From Methylobacterium sp. J-048 (GTDB lineage: Bacteria > Pseudomonadota > Alphaproteobacteria > Rhizobiales > Beijerinckiaceae): 64,000 nt of DNA. The stretch is taken from the NCBI RefSeq assembly GCF_022829515.1, contig NZ_JAKSYL010000100.1:1-64000 (forward strand), read 5' to 3'. The notes beneath the pieces were generated by a model, which saw only the letters and a list, made by a program, of their open reading frames with translations, had not been told where the DNA came from and ran no database searches. The position numbers were made by a program, and so were the translations under genes. Positions 32,741-41,623 of this stretch are shown here, one piece after another. Within the stretch, counting starts at the first letter, position 1; every line of letters starts with the position of its first letter.

Positions 32741-33928
32741 ATGGGCGGCTACGAGCCCGGCACCGAGGCGGAGGCCGAGGAGATCGTGCGGGCAGCAGCC
32801 GGGCGCGGCGAACGCCTGCGTCTGGCCGGCGGCGGCACCGCGTCGGGGCTCGGGCGGCCCGCGCAGGACAATGCGACGCTCTCCGCTCATAAGCTCACCG
32901 GCGTGACGCTCTACGAGCCCGCCGAGATGGTGGTGGCGGCGCGCGCCGGCACGCCGCTCGCCGAGGTCGAGGCGTTGCTCGCCTCCCGGGGCCAGATGCT
33001 GCCGTTCGAGCCGATGGATTTTCGCAAGGTCTACGGCACCGAAGGCGAGCCGACGCTCGGCGCCGTGGCGGCGACCAACAATGCCGGCCCCCGCCGGATC
33101 AATGCCGGGGCGGCCCGGGACAGCCTGATCGGCGTGCGCTTCGTCAACGGGCGCGGCGAGGCGATCAAGTCGGGCGGCCGGGTGATGAAGAACGTCACCG
33201 GTCTCGACCTGGTGAAGCTGATGGCCGGCGCCCACGGCACCCTCGGGCTGCTGACCGAGGTTACCTTCAAGGTGCTGCCGGCCTGCGAGCGGGTCGCCAC
33301 CCTGGTGTTCTCCGGCCTCGACGACGCCCGCGCCATCGCGGCCCTGGCGGCGGCCCTCGGCTCGCCCTTCGAGCTCACCGGCGCGGCGCATCTGCCCGCG
33401 GGGATCGATGCCCCCGAGGCCCGGACGCTGATGCGGCTCGAAGGGTTTTCGGACTCGATCGACTACCGCACCGGCGAGTTGCGCCGCCTGCTCAAGCGCT
33501 TCGGAACGCCCGAGGTTCTCGAGGGCGAGGCCGGCACCGCCCTATGGCAGGCGGTGCGCGATGCCGCCCCCCTGGCCGAGCCCCGCGACCCGGCCCTCTG
33601 GCGGATCTCGACCGCCCCCACCCACGGGCCGGCCCTGGTGGCGGCGATCGCGGCCCAGCGCGAGGCCCGCTGGTTCTACGATTGGGGCGGCGGCCTGATC
33701 TGGCTCGCCACCGAGTCCGCGGGGGATGCTGGGGCCGCCATCGTGCGCGCCGCCCTGCGGGACCAGGGCGGCCACGCGACGCTGGTGCGCGCCCCCGATC
33801 CCGTGCGGGCGGCGGTGCCGGTGTTCCAGCCCCTGGCGGAACCGCTGATGCGGATCACCGCCGGGATCAAGACGGCGCACGATCCCGCCGGGGTGCTGAA
33901 CCCGGGCCGGATGTACGCGGGGGTGTAG
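32741..33928 (+). CDS. glcE: Glycolate oxidase FAD-binding subunit
   Basis: The 395-residue product has the PCMH-type FAD domain. Seen in order are AGGGTASGLGRP, GTEGEPTLGAVAATNNAGPR, RDSLIGVRFVNGRGEAIKSG and GRVMKNVTGLDLVKLMAGAH, the last typical of GlcE rather than GlcD. Together with GlcD and GlcF it oxidises glycolate to glyoxylate, passing electrons to the membrane. A GGAG is close to the ATG. glcF follows after 44 bases. The larger subunit glcD, usually first in this operon, is not in the window. Confidence 0.9.
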   Translation: MGGYEPGTEAEAEEIVRAAAGRGERLRLAGGGTASGLGRPAQDNATLSAHKLTGVTLYEPAEMVVAARAGTPLAEVEALLASRGQMLPFEPMDFRKVYGTEGEPTLGAVAATNNAGPRRINAGAARDSLIGVRFVNGRGEAIKSGGRVMKNVTGLDLVKLMAGAHGTLGLLTEVTFKVLPACERVATLVFSGLDDARAIAALAAALGSPFELTGAAHLPAGIDAPEARTLMRLEGFSDSIDYRTGELRRLLKRFGTPEVLEGEAGTALWQAVRDAAPLAEPRDPALWRISTAPTHGPALVAAIAAQREARWFYDWGGGLIWLATESAGDAGAAIVRAALRDQGGHATLVRAPDPVRAAVPVFQPLAEPLMRITAGIKTAHDPAGVLNPGRMYAGV

Positions 33929-33972
33929 ATCGGTCCCTCCCCGCCCGGAGAGGAGAGCAGCAGGAAGGCATC

Positions 33973-35301
33973 GTGCAGACCAATTTCAACCTCGCCCAGC
34001 TCGCCGATCCCGCCATGGCGGCATCCGAAAAAATCCTGCGGACCTGCGTGCATTGCGGCTTCTGCACCGCGACCTGCCCAACCTACCTGCTGCTCGGCGA
34101 CGAGCTCGATTCCCCGCGCGGGCGGATCTACCTGATCAAGGACATGCTGGAGGGCGGCAAGCCGGCCTCGCAGGAGGTGGTCAAGCACATCGACCGCTGC
34201 CTCTCCTGCCTGTCCTGCATGACCACCTGCCCGTCGGGGGTGCATTACATGCACCTCGTCGACCACGCCCGGGCGCATATCGAGACGACTTTTACGCGCC
34301 CCGCGGGTGACCGGCTCCTGCGCGCCCTGCTGGCGCAGGTCCTGCCCTATCCCAACCGGTTCCGGCTGGCGCTGATCGCCGCCAAGCTCGGCGCGCCGTT
34401 CCGCGGGCTCGTGGCGCGGCTGCCCCGGGTGGGCAACCGGCTGGCCGCGATGCTCGACCTCGCCCCGGCCCGCTTGCCCGGCAGCGAGCCGACCAACCGG
34501 GCCGGCCGCTTCGCGCCGGAAGGCGGGGCCGCGACCAAGCGCGTCGCCCTGCTGCGCGGCTGCGCCCAAAGCGTCCTGCGGCCGGATTTCAACGCGGCGG
34601 CGATCCGGCTGCTCAACCGGCATGGGATCGAGGTGGTCCATGCCGAGGAAGGCTGCTGCGGGGCGCTGACCCACCACATGGGCAAGGAGGCCTCGTCCCA
34701 CGCCCTGGCCAAGCAGGCGATCGACGCCTGGGACGCGGAGATCGCCAAGGGCCTCGACGCGATCCTGGTCACCGCCTCGGGCTGCGGCACGACGATCAAG
34801 GATTACGGCTTCCTGTTCCGCGACGACCCGGCCTATGCCGAGAAGGCGCAGCGGGTCTCGAGTCTCGCGAAGGACGTGACCGAATACGTGGCCCAGCTTG
34901 AGCTGGCCGCGACCGTGGAAAGCGACCTCGTGGTGGCCTACCACTCGGCCTGCTCGATGCAGCACGGCCAGGGCATCCGGACCGAGCCGAAGACCCTGCT
35001 CAAGCGCGCCGGCTTCACCGTGAAGGACGTGCCGGAGGGTCATATCTGCTGCGGCTCGGCCGGGACCTACAACATCCTGCAGCCCGAGCTCGCCGCGAAG
35101 CTGCGCGCCCGCAAGGTCGCCAATATCGAGCGCATCCGCCCCGACGTGATCGCCACCGGCAATATCGGCTGCGCCACGCAGATCGGGAAGGGCACCGGCA
35201 TCCCGATCGTGCACACGGTGGAGCTGCTCGACTGGGCCACCGGCGGCCCGAAGCCGGCGGCGCTCCATGGCGTCGCGCCGCGGTTGGAGGCGGCGGAATA
35301 G
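33973..35301 (+). CDS. glcF: Glycolate oxidase iron-sulfur subunit
   Basis: The 442-residue protein has two ferredoxin-type [4Fe-4S] motifs, CVHCGFCTATCP (about residues 26-37) and CLSCLSCMTTCP (about 76-87). Two CCG domains follow (EEGCCGALTHHMG and GHICCGSAGTYNILQP), as in GlcF, GlpC and heterodisulfide reductase-like proteins. It passes electrons from the flavin subunits to the quinone pool. The GTG at 33973 begins the conserved MQTNFNLAQL start of GlcF and follows a GAGAGG at about 20 bases and AGGAAGG nearer. It forms an operon with glcE. Confidence 0.93.
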   Translation: MQTNFNLAQLADPAMAASEKILRTCVHCGFCTATCPTYLLLGDELDSPRGRIYLIKDMLEGGKPASQEVVKHIDRCLSCLSCMTTCPSGVHYMHLVDHARAHIETTFTRPAGDRLLRALLAQVLPYPNRFRLALIAAKLGAPFRGLVARLPRVGNRLAAMLDLAPARLPGSEPTNRAGRFAPEGGAATKRVALLRGCAQSVLRPDFNAAAIRLLNRHGIEVVHAEEGCCGALTHHMGKEASSHALAKQAIDAWDAEIAKGLDAILVTASGCGTTIKDYGFLFRDDPAYAEKAQRVSSLAKDVTEYVAQLELAATVESDLVVAYHSACSMQHGQGIRTEPKTLLKRAGFTVKDVPEGHICCGSAGTYNILQPELAAKLRARKVANIERIRPDVIATGNIGCATQIGKGTGIPIVHTVELLDWATGGPKPAALHGVAPRLEAAE

Positions 35302-35382
35302 GGCTGCGGCCGGATACGGGCGCCTACCATTCCCTTCTGCGGGCTATCAGATTCACGCGCTTCCAGATGAAGCGCGGGTTCC

Positions 35383-35580
35383 CCTCTCCCCGCACGCGGG
35401 GAGAGGCCCGCACGGACCCCGTCGTCCGTGCGGGAAGCGCAGGCGTAGCCGGAGCGGCGGTGAGGGGGCTTGAGCGGATGAGGCTCGTCCTGAGCCGCCC
35501 CCTCACCCTCGGCTGCCGCCTCGCCGCGCCGACGACGAGGTCGTCGCGGCCCTCTCCCCGCAAGCGGGGCGAGGGATTCG
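35383..35580. repeat. Mosaic palindromic intergenic repeat
   Basis: In 200 bases I see CCTCTCCCCGC-AC-GCGGGGAGAGG (35383-35406, perfect 11-bp arms), CCGCACGGAC-n6-GTCCGTGCGG (35408-35433, perfect 10-bp arms), a long hairpin with GGTGAGGGGGC/GCCCCCTCACC arms, and CCCTCtCCCCGC-AA-GCGGGGcGAGGG (35550-35575). The first and last share the CCTCTCCCCGC arm. Units of this type occur between genes in many Rhizobiales. Confidence 0.8.
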
Positions 35581-35694
35581 CTGCCCGTAAAACGCAGCTA
35601 AAGCTCGGATCATCGCGCAAAAAATTTCCCGCCAGCGCCGGAGCGCCCACCCTCGCGCCATGACGATACCGTGACATCGTCCCGCGCTTGACCC

Positions 35695-35724
35695 TTGCCA
35701 AATCCCCGCGGCCGTCTGTAATGA
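35695..35724 (+). promoter_or_regulatory. Possible rne promoter
   Basis: TTGCCA (35695-35700) and TAATGA (35719-35724) are 18 bases apart, with TTGACC just before as an alternative -35. It would start a leader of about 485 bases before the rne ATG. This is a weak match. Confidence 0.3.
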
Positions 35725-36216
35725 TACTGACCCTTCTCCGGTCCCGCCGGCCGTCGTAACGGCTTGCGGACGCGGCCGAATTCCTTCGAGAAAACGGACG
35801 CGGCGTCGCGGCTGGCTTTTTTGCCCGCCTGGCGACGACGGGTGTTTTCCCGATCGGGCAGGTGTCGCACGACGCGGTGGAGCTGTTCCGCCGCATCCAG
35901 GAATTCACGGCCGGTCTCACCCGGCCGAGATTGTTTCGCGAGGTCGGAACCAGGATGAACGGACGCACGGCTCAGCATGGCGCTGCGCGTGCCCCGGAGG
36001 CGCAGGACCTGCGTCGCACCGGCCCGTTCCGCCTACCGGCCAAGTTCAACCCCAGGCGCCCAGGGCGCCGAACGGCGGTTGACGGCAATTTCCCCTCGAA
36101 CCCAGCCGCCTCGGTGACGAGGCCGGCTCCATGCCAGGCCACAAGCAGGTCGGGCGAGGCGCCGCCGGGACCACGGGCACGGAGAACGACGTCGGCCGCC
36201 ATGCCGAGAGTCCGAC

Positions 36217-39200
36217 ATGGCCAACAAAATGCTGATCGACGCGATGCACCCGGAGGAGACCCGGGTCGTCACGGTCCATGGGTCTAGGGTCGAGGAGTTC
36301 GACTTCGAGGCCGCCAACCGGCGCCAGCTGCGCGGCAACATCTATCTCGCCAAGGTCACCCGGGTGGAGCCGTCGCTGCAGGCGGCGTTCGTCGAGTACG
36401 GCGGCAACCGCCACGGCTTCCTCGCCTTCAACGAGATCCACCCCGACTATTACCAGATCCCGCTCGCCGATCGGCAGGCGCTGCTCGAGGACGAGGCCCG
36501 CGACGCCGAGGAGCACCGCGAGCGCGAGGAGCGCCGTCGCCGGTCGCCCCGCCGGTCCCGCGGCCGCCGCGCCGAGGCCCGCTCCCGCACCGACGATACG
36601 GTGAGCGCCGAGGACGCGCCCGAGACATCGCAGGATCACGAGGCCCAGCAGGATTCGGAGCTGCCGCAGGCCGCCGGGTCTTCGGACGTCGAGACTGCGC
36701 AGGCCGAGAATCACGCCGAGGGGCACGAGACCCCGGCCGCCCAGGCCGGGCAGCCCGACACCCTCGCCGAGAACCCGGAAGCCGTACGGGAGGCCATTGC
36801 CTCCGAAACCGCTGCCGGGGACATCCCCGCGCAGGCTGCCGAGGCCGTGCCGGCGACCGAGCCCACGGCTGGGGCCGAGGCGCAGCCCGAGCAGCCGTCG
36901 GCTGACCGCGACGAGGCTGTCGAGGCCGTGGTCGCGGTGGCCGAGGCCCTGACCGTCGCCGACGCGCCTGCCGAGACGATCGCCGAGGATGCCGCTGAGG
37001 CGTCGTCCGGCCGGAGCGGGTCCGCGATCGGAGAGGCCGACGACGAGGCTGATCTGGAGGACGAGGACTCCGAGGACGACGAGGACGAAGACGATTCGGA
37101 CGAGGATGACGAGGACGAGTCCGACGAGGAGTCGGATGAGGATTCCGACGATCCCGATGCCGAGCCCCGGATCGCCCAGGTCGGCGGCAACGGCGACGCG
37201 CTGGCGGAGATCCCGGAGCGGCCCCGCCACTATCGCCGCCACTACAAGATCCAGGAGGTGATCAAGCGCCGCCAGATCATCCTGGTGCAGGTCGTCAAGG
37301 AAGAGCGCGGCACCAAGGGCGCGGCGCTCACCACCTACCTGTCGCTCGCCGGCCGCTACTCGGTCCTGATGCCCAACACCGGCCGCGGCGGCGGCATCTC
37401 CCGGAAGATCACCTCGGCGGCCGACCGCAAGCGCCTCAAGGAGGTCGTGGCCGATCTGGAGGTGCCGGACGGCATGGGCGTGATCCTGCGCACTGCCGGC
37501 GCCTCGCGCTCCAAGCCCGAGATCGCCCGGGACTTCGAGTACCTGATGCGGCTCTGGGAGTCGGTCCGCGAATTGACCCTGACCTCGATGGCCCCGGCCC
37601 TGGTCTACGAGGAAGGCTCGCTGATCAAGCGCGCCATCCGCGACCTGTACAACAAGGACCTGGACGAGGTTCTGGTCTCCGGCGAGGAGGCGTATGCCGA
37701 GGCCAAGGACTTCATGCGGATGCTGATGCCCGGCCAGTCCAAGGTCGTGAAGCCCTATCGCGATTCGACGCCGATCTTCGCCCGCTTCGGCGTCGAGCAG
37801 CAGCTCGACGCGATGTTCTCGACCCACGTCTCTCTGAAATCCGGCGGCTACCTGGTGATCAACCCGACCGAGGCGCTGGTCTCGATCGACGTGAACTCGG
37901 GCCGCTCGACCCGCGAGCACGACATCGAGGACACCGCCCTGCGGACGAACTTGGAGGCGGCCGAGGAGGTCGCCCGCCAGCTGCGCCTGCGCGACCTCGC
38001 GGGCCTGATCGTCATCGACTTCATCGACATGGAGGAGAAGCGCAACAACCGCGCGGTCGAGAAGAAGCTCAACGACTGCCTGAAGAACGACCGCGCTCGC
38101 ATCCAGGTCGGCCGGATCTCGCCCTTCGGCCTGATGGAGATGAGCCGCCAGCGCATCCGCACCGGCGTGCTCGAATCGTCCTCGATCCCGTGCGTGCATT
38201 GCGGCGGCTCGGGCTACGTACGGGCCACCGCCTCGGTGGCGCTCCACATCCTGCGCTCCATCGAGGAGGCGCTGCTCAAGTCAGCGTCCCACAACCTGAT
38301 CTTGCGCACCCGGACCGAGGTGGCGCTCTACATCCTCAACCAGAAGCGCGGGCACCTGCGCGAGCTGGAAATCCGCTTCGGCGTCACGATCACGATCGCG
38401 GCCGACGAGCGGCTGGCAGTGACCACCGCGTTCCAGCTCGACCGTGGCGAGCCGGCCCAGCGCGCGGAAGGCCCGGTCACCGGCGTGCGTGCGCAGGCGA
38501 TCTCGCCGTCCATGGAGTTCGAGGACGAGGACGACGTCGAGGAGACCGACGAGGCCGAGGCGGATGCCGAGGGCGAGTCCGAGGAGGGCCGGGCCGAGGC
38601 GCGCGAGGACGGATCGCGTGACGAAGGCGCCCGCGAAGACGGCACGCGCGACGAGGGCGACGGCCGCCGCCGCCGCCGTCGGCGCCGCCGGCGCGGCGGC
38701 CGCCAGGATGGTCGGTCCGAGGAGGGCCAGGCCGAAGAAGGCCAGACCGAGGGCGAGCGTCAGGACGAGGACGATCAGGACGAGGAGCGCGGCACCGAGG
38801 ACGAGCCCGAATCCGACGCGGCCGGCGAGACCCCGATCGCGGCTGTGGCCTCCGAGGGCGGTGAGCCCGGCGAGGCCGTCGCCGGCCCGGACGAGGCCGC
38901 CCGGACCGAGGAGGATGGCACCCGCCGCCGCCGCCGCGGCCGCCGGGGCGGTCGCGGCCGCGCCGAGGGCCGCATCCGCGAGGGCGGCGACTCGGACGGG
39001 TCCGCCGAGACGGATTCCGATGCGGTCGCCCTGTCGGCCGAGGAGCCGGTGAGTGCGGAGGCGGTGGCCGAGGCGGTCGAGGCCGCGCCGTCCCCCGTCC
39101 ATGACGAGGTCGCCGTCGACCTGCCGGTCGCGGCCGCGCCGGAGCCCAGGGAGCGGGCCGAGGCACAAGCCGTAGAGGCCCCGCCCGAGGCGGCGCCGAC

Positions 39201-39318
39201 GGAGGCCGCACCGCCGCGCGAACCCGTGGCGGTGGTGCTGACCCAGCCCAGCGATCCCGACCGGCCCAAGCGCGCCGGCTGGTGGTCCCGCACCAAGGCC
39301 GCCCTCACCGGCGAGTGA
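36217..39318 (+). CDS. rne: Ribonuclease E/G
   Basis: This 1033-residue endoribonuclease is the core of the RNA degradosome. The S1 domain begins at about 37 (RGNIYLAKVTRVEPSLQAAF) and is split by a roughly 240-residue insert, first basic and then very acidic, to about residue 335. It resumes with KIQEVIKRRQIILVQVVKEE. The catalytic DNase-I-like part has SIDVNSGRST and LIVIDFIDMEEKRNN, with the two Mg-binding Asp residues, and the Zn-link is IPCVHCGGSG. The C-terminal 270 residues are acidic and Arg-rich, as expected for the RNA and partner scaffold. The last residues PKRAGWWSR match the GWW motif that binds PNPase in Caulobacter. Confidence 0.95.
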   Translation: MANKMLIDAMHPEETRVVTVHGSRVEEFDFEAANRRQLRGNIYLAKVTRVEPSLQAAFVEYGGNRHGFLAFNEIHPDYYQIPLADRQALLEDEARDAEEHREREERRRRSPRRSRGRRAEARSRTDDTVSAEDAPETSQDHEAQQDSELPQAAGSSDVETAQAENHAEGHETPAAQAGQPDTLAENPEAVREAIASETAAGDIPAQAAEAVPATEPTAGAEAQPEQPSADRDEAVEAVVAVAEALTVADAPAETIAEDAAEASSGRSGSAIGEADDEADLEDEDSEDDEDEDDSDEDDEDESDEESDEDSDDPDAEPRIAQVGGNGDALAEIPERPRHYRRHYKIQEVIKRRQIILVQVVKEERGTKGAALTTYLSLAGRYSVLMPNTGRGGGISRKITSAADRKRLKEVVADLEVPDGMGVILRTAGASRSKPEIARDFEYLMRLWESVRELTLTSMAPALVYEEGSLIKRAIRDLYNKDLDEVLVSGEEAYAEAKDFMRMLMPGQSKVVKPYRDSTPIFARFGVEQQLDAMFSTHVSLKSGGYLVINPTEALVSIDVNSGRSTREHDIEDTALRTNLEAAEEVARQLRLRDLAGLIVIDFIDMEEKRNNRAVEKKLNDCLKNDRARIQVGRISPFGLMEMSRQRIRTGVLESSSIPCVHCGGSGYVRATASVALHILRSIEEALLKSASHNLILRTRTEVALYILNQKRGHLRELEIRFGVTITIAADERLAVTTAFQLDRGEPAQRAEGPVTGVRAQAISPSMEFEDEDDVEETDEAEADAEGESEEGRAEAREDGSRDEGAREDGTRDEGDGRRRRRRRRRRGGRQDGRSEEGQAEEGQTEGERQDEDDQDEERGTEDEPESDAAGETPIAAVASEGGEPGEAVAGPDEAARTEEDGTRRRRRGRRGGRGRAEGRIREGGDSDGSAETDSDAVALSAEEPVSAEAVAEAVEAAPSPVHDEVAVDLPVAAAPEPRERAEAQAVEAPPEAAPTEAAPPREPVAVVLTQPSDPDRPKRAGWWSRTKAALTGE

Positions 39319-39323
39319 GATGC

Positions 39324-39361
39324 GCCGTCGCCCCCGGACGAAATCGTCCGGAGGCGACGGC
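39324..39361 (+). terminator. Strong stem-loop after rne
   Basis: GCCGTCGCCcCCGGACGA and CGTCCGGaGGCGACGGC (39324-39361) pair over about 16 of 17 bases around a tiny loop. It begins 5 bases after the rne stop. No T-run follows, so it may work with Rho or protect the 3' end. Confidence 0.65.
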
Positions 39362-39479
39362 GGGCAGCCGGGAAACGGATGCCTTTGTCCAATTCCAATA
39401 AGGGATGGTTATCCTTCATCTTCGGTTGAAGGTTCCGTGCGAATATGGCCCCCGAATCGACGTTCGCAGGAGCCTCCGC

Positions 39480-40715
39480 ATGTTGAGTTTGCGCCGCAAG
39501 CGCCCGGCCCAGGACCCGGCCGGGTCCGCGGCGACGGCCGATGCTCAGACCGCCTCGCCCGTCGCAACACCCGTGGCCGCGGTCCAGCAAGCCGCCGCCC
39601 CCGATCGCGAATTGATGACGCTCCTGGCGCGCCTGTCGGCCGCGGCCTCCGATGCCGGCACCTCGATCGGCTGGATGACGCACGACGCCTCCGGCACCGC
39701 CGAACAGGCCCGGCTGATCGCCGCCGCCAGCGAGGAACTCGCCGCCAGCACCAGCGAGATCGCGGCCCGCTCCTCCTCGGCCGCCGAGACCGCCGAGACC
39801 GCCCGCGCCGGCATCGCCACCTGCGTCGACGACCTGCAACGCGCCAGCGACGGCATGCGCGGGATCGAGCAGGGCACCGAGGAGATCGGCAGCCGTCTCG
39901 ACAGCTTCTCGGCGGCCGCCCTGCGGATCGAGGAGATGGCCGGGACCATCGCGGCGATCTCGGCCCAGACCAATCTGCTCGCGCTCAACGCGACCATCGA
40001 GGCCGCGCGGGCCGGCGAGGCCGGCCGAGGCTTCGCGGTTGTTGCCGCGGAAGTGAAGATGCTCTCCGCGCAGACCGCGAAGGCGACCGACGAGATCCGC
40101 GCCCGGCTCGGCGGTCTTCGCGAGGAAATGGCGGCGATGCAGGCGGCGGTGACGCGCAGCCGCAGCGCCGTCGAGACCGGCGCCGCCGCGATGGTGCGGG
40201 CCAATGTCCGGGTCGAGGCGGAGAGCGGCGCCGTCGCCACGGTGGCGGCGCAGATGCGCGAGGCCTCCGAGATCATGGGCCAGCAGATCCAGGCCACCGG
40301 CGAGATCGCCCGGAGCGTCGGCCGGATCGCGGAAGGCACCGACAAGGGCCGCCGGGAGATCGGCGACGCGCTGGGCCAGCTCGACCGGATCGAGGATCTG
40401 GGCCGCACCCTTCTCGACCGGCAGGCCGGGGACGACGCGGCGATGCGGCTCGCCCGCATCCCGGCCGATTGTGCCGCCTGGCGCCGCGCCATGGCGGCGA
40501 CCCTGGTGGGGATGCGCTCGGCCGACACGCCGCCGGTCGGCATCCCGGCCGATCCGAGCCGTCCGGCCGCCGTGGAATCGGCCCTGACGCAGGCTCGGGA
40601 TCTCGCCGCTTCCCTGGCCCGGCACATCCGCGCCCAGGCCTGGGACGAGGCGACCACGGCGTTTACCAGCTTCGAGGCGGCCCTGGTCGAGGCCAAGGCG
40701 GCGGCCGGAGCCTAA
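39480..40715 (+). CDS. Cytoplasmic methyl-accepting chemotaxis protein
   Basis: The 411-residue protein has no membrane segment. After a Pro/Ala-rich start the helical signalling domain runs from about residue 45 to 290. Its hairpin tip is [26 protein letters not shown], then [20 protein letters not shown], the part that contacts CheA and CheW. The 110-residue C-terminal helical part does not match a known sensor domain. It could sense an internal signal such as redox or metabolic state. The ATG at 39480 is preceded by GGAG. There are no che genes nearby. Confidence 0.85.
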   Translation: MLSLRRKRPAQDPAGSAATADAQTASPVATPVAAVQQAAAPDRELMTLLARLSAAASDAGTSIGWMTHDASGTAEQARLIAAASEELAASTSEIAARSSSAAETAETARAGIATCVDDLQRASDGMRGIEQGTEEIGSRLDSFSAAALRIEEMAGTIAAISAQTNLLALNATIEAARAGEAGRGFAVVAAEVKMLSAQTAKATDEIRARLGGLREEMAAMQAAVTRSRSAVETGAAAMVRANVRVEAESGAVATVAAQMREASEIMGQQIQATGEIARSVGRIAEGTDKGRREIGDALGQLDRIEDLGRTLLDRQAGDDAAMRLARIPADCAAWRRAMAATLVGMRSADTPPVGIPADPSRPAAVESALTQARDLAASLARHIRAQAWDEATTAFTSFEAALVEAKAAAGA

Positions 40716-40724
40716 CGCTCGGGT

Positions 40725-41234
40725 TTACGGTCCGACCAGCCCGTCCAGGCGCATGCGGGTGATCCGAGCGACCTCTTCCAGGGCGGTTGCTTCTTCGAGC
40801 GTCGGGTCCCGGGCGAGGCGTTCCTCGAACACGGCCAGGATCTCGGCCCGGCCGCGCCCGCGCACCGCGATGATGAACGGGAAGCCGAACCGCGCCCGGT
40901 AGGCCGCATTCAAGCGGTCGAAGGCGGCCGCCTCTTCCGCGGTGATGCGGTCGAGGCCGGCGCTGCCCTGCTCGCTCGCGGACTCCGTCGTCAGGCTGCG
41001 GGCCCGGGCCTCCGGGCCGGCAAGGTCGGGATGGTTGTTGAGGAACGCGCGGCGCCGCTCGGCCGACGCGGCGCGGACCGCCTGCATCATCGCGTCGTGC
41101 AGGGCGCCCACGCTGGCGAAAGGCCGGTGCGGCCAGGCGGCCTCCGCAACCCAGGGCGCGTGCTCGAACACGCCGCCGAGCAGTGCCACGAAGCCCTCCG
41201 CCTCCATCCGGTTGACCGATGCGAGATCGGGCAT
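40725..41234 (-). CDS. uraD: OHCU decarboxylase (allantoin synthesis)
   Basis: The 169-residue product matches 2-oxo-4-hydroxy-4-carboxy-5-ureidoimidazoline decarboxylase. It has MEAEGFVALLGGVFEHAPWV, a conserved His in VGALHDAM, the NNHPDLAGPEAR motif, and FGFPFIIAVRGRGRAEILAV. It is the last enzyme of urate to (S)-allantoin conversion after uricase and HIU hydrolase. The start lies 4 bases after the hiuH stop on the same strand, so the genes form one operon. No uricase gene is visible in the window. Confidence 0.9.
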   Translation of the reverse strand: MPDLASVNRMEAEGFVALLGGVFEHAPWVAEAAWPHRPFASVGALHDAMMQAVRAASAERRRAFLNNHPDLAGPEARARSLTTESASEQGSAGLDRITAEEAAAFDRLNAAYRARFGFPFIIAVRGRGRAEILAVFEERLARDPTLEEATALEEVARITRMRLDGLVGP

Positions 41235-41238
41235 GGCC

Positions 41239-41592
41239 TCAGCTGCCGCGATAGGTGGTGAAGCTGGCGGGCGCGCACAGCATCGGCACGTGGTAGTGCT
41301 GCTGGGCGTCGAAGATCGCGAAGCGGACCACCGGATCGTCGATGAAGATGTCGGCCTCGGCGGTGCCCGGACGCTGCCTGAAATAATCTCCGACGTGGAA
41401 GACAAGCTCGTATTGGCCGGTCCTCGCCTCGCTCGCCGGCAGGATCGGCGCATCGGTGCGCCCGTCCGCGTTGGTGACCACGCTCCGCACCAGCCGCCAC
41501 GTCGTGCCCTCCAGGATCGAAAAGTCGATCCGCACGCCCGCAGCGGGGCGGCCGCGATCGGTGTCGAGCACATGGGTCGAGATGCCGGCCAT
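41239..41592 (-). CDS. hiuH: 5-hydroxyisourate hydrolase, cytoplasmic copy
   Basis: The 117-residue transthyretin-related protein starts MAGISTHVLDT, with the N-terminal His motif. It has TNADGRTDAP with the conserved Arg and ends HYHVPMLCAPASFTTYRGS, the C-terminal YRGS signature. All residues needed for hydrolysis of 5-hydroxyisourate to OHCU are present. It lacks a signal peptide. It sits directly between uraD and a second, exported HiuH-like gene. Confidence 0.92.
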   Translation of the reverse strand: MAGISTHVLDTDRGRPAAGVRIDFSILEGTTWRLVRSVVTNADGRTDAPILPASEARTGQYELVFHVGDYFRQRPGTAEADIFIDDPVVRFAIFDAQQHYHVPMLCAPASFTTYRGS

Positions 41593-41623
41593 GGATGCGA
41601 GGTCCCGGAGGATGGGTTCGGGC

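Larger units (their letters stand above)
35302..36216. other. 915-bp intergenic region with repeats and the rne leader
   Basis: The left third (35383-35580) is a cluster of palindromes. From about 35,700 the sequence probably is the 5' untranslated region of the RNase E gene, about 480 bases long. Long leaders that take part in autoregulation are known for rne. No credible gene is seen on either strand. Confidence 0.5.

Noticed and set aside
36046..38247. A 733-codon open frame antisense to the RNase E gene
   Set aside because: It is a composition shadow: GC-rich codon positions keep antisense frames open. The protein has no domain, and the sense strand is unmistakable RNase E.
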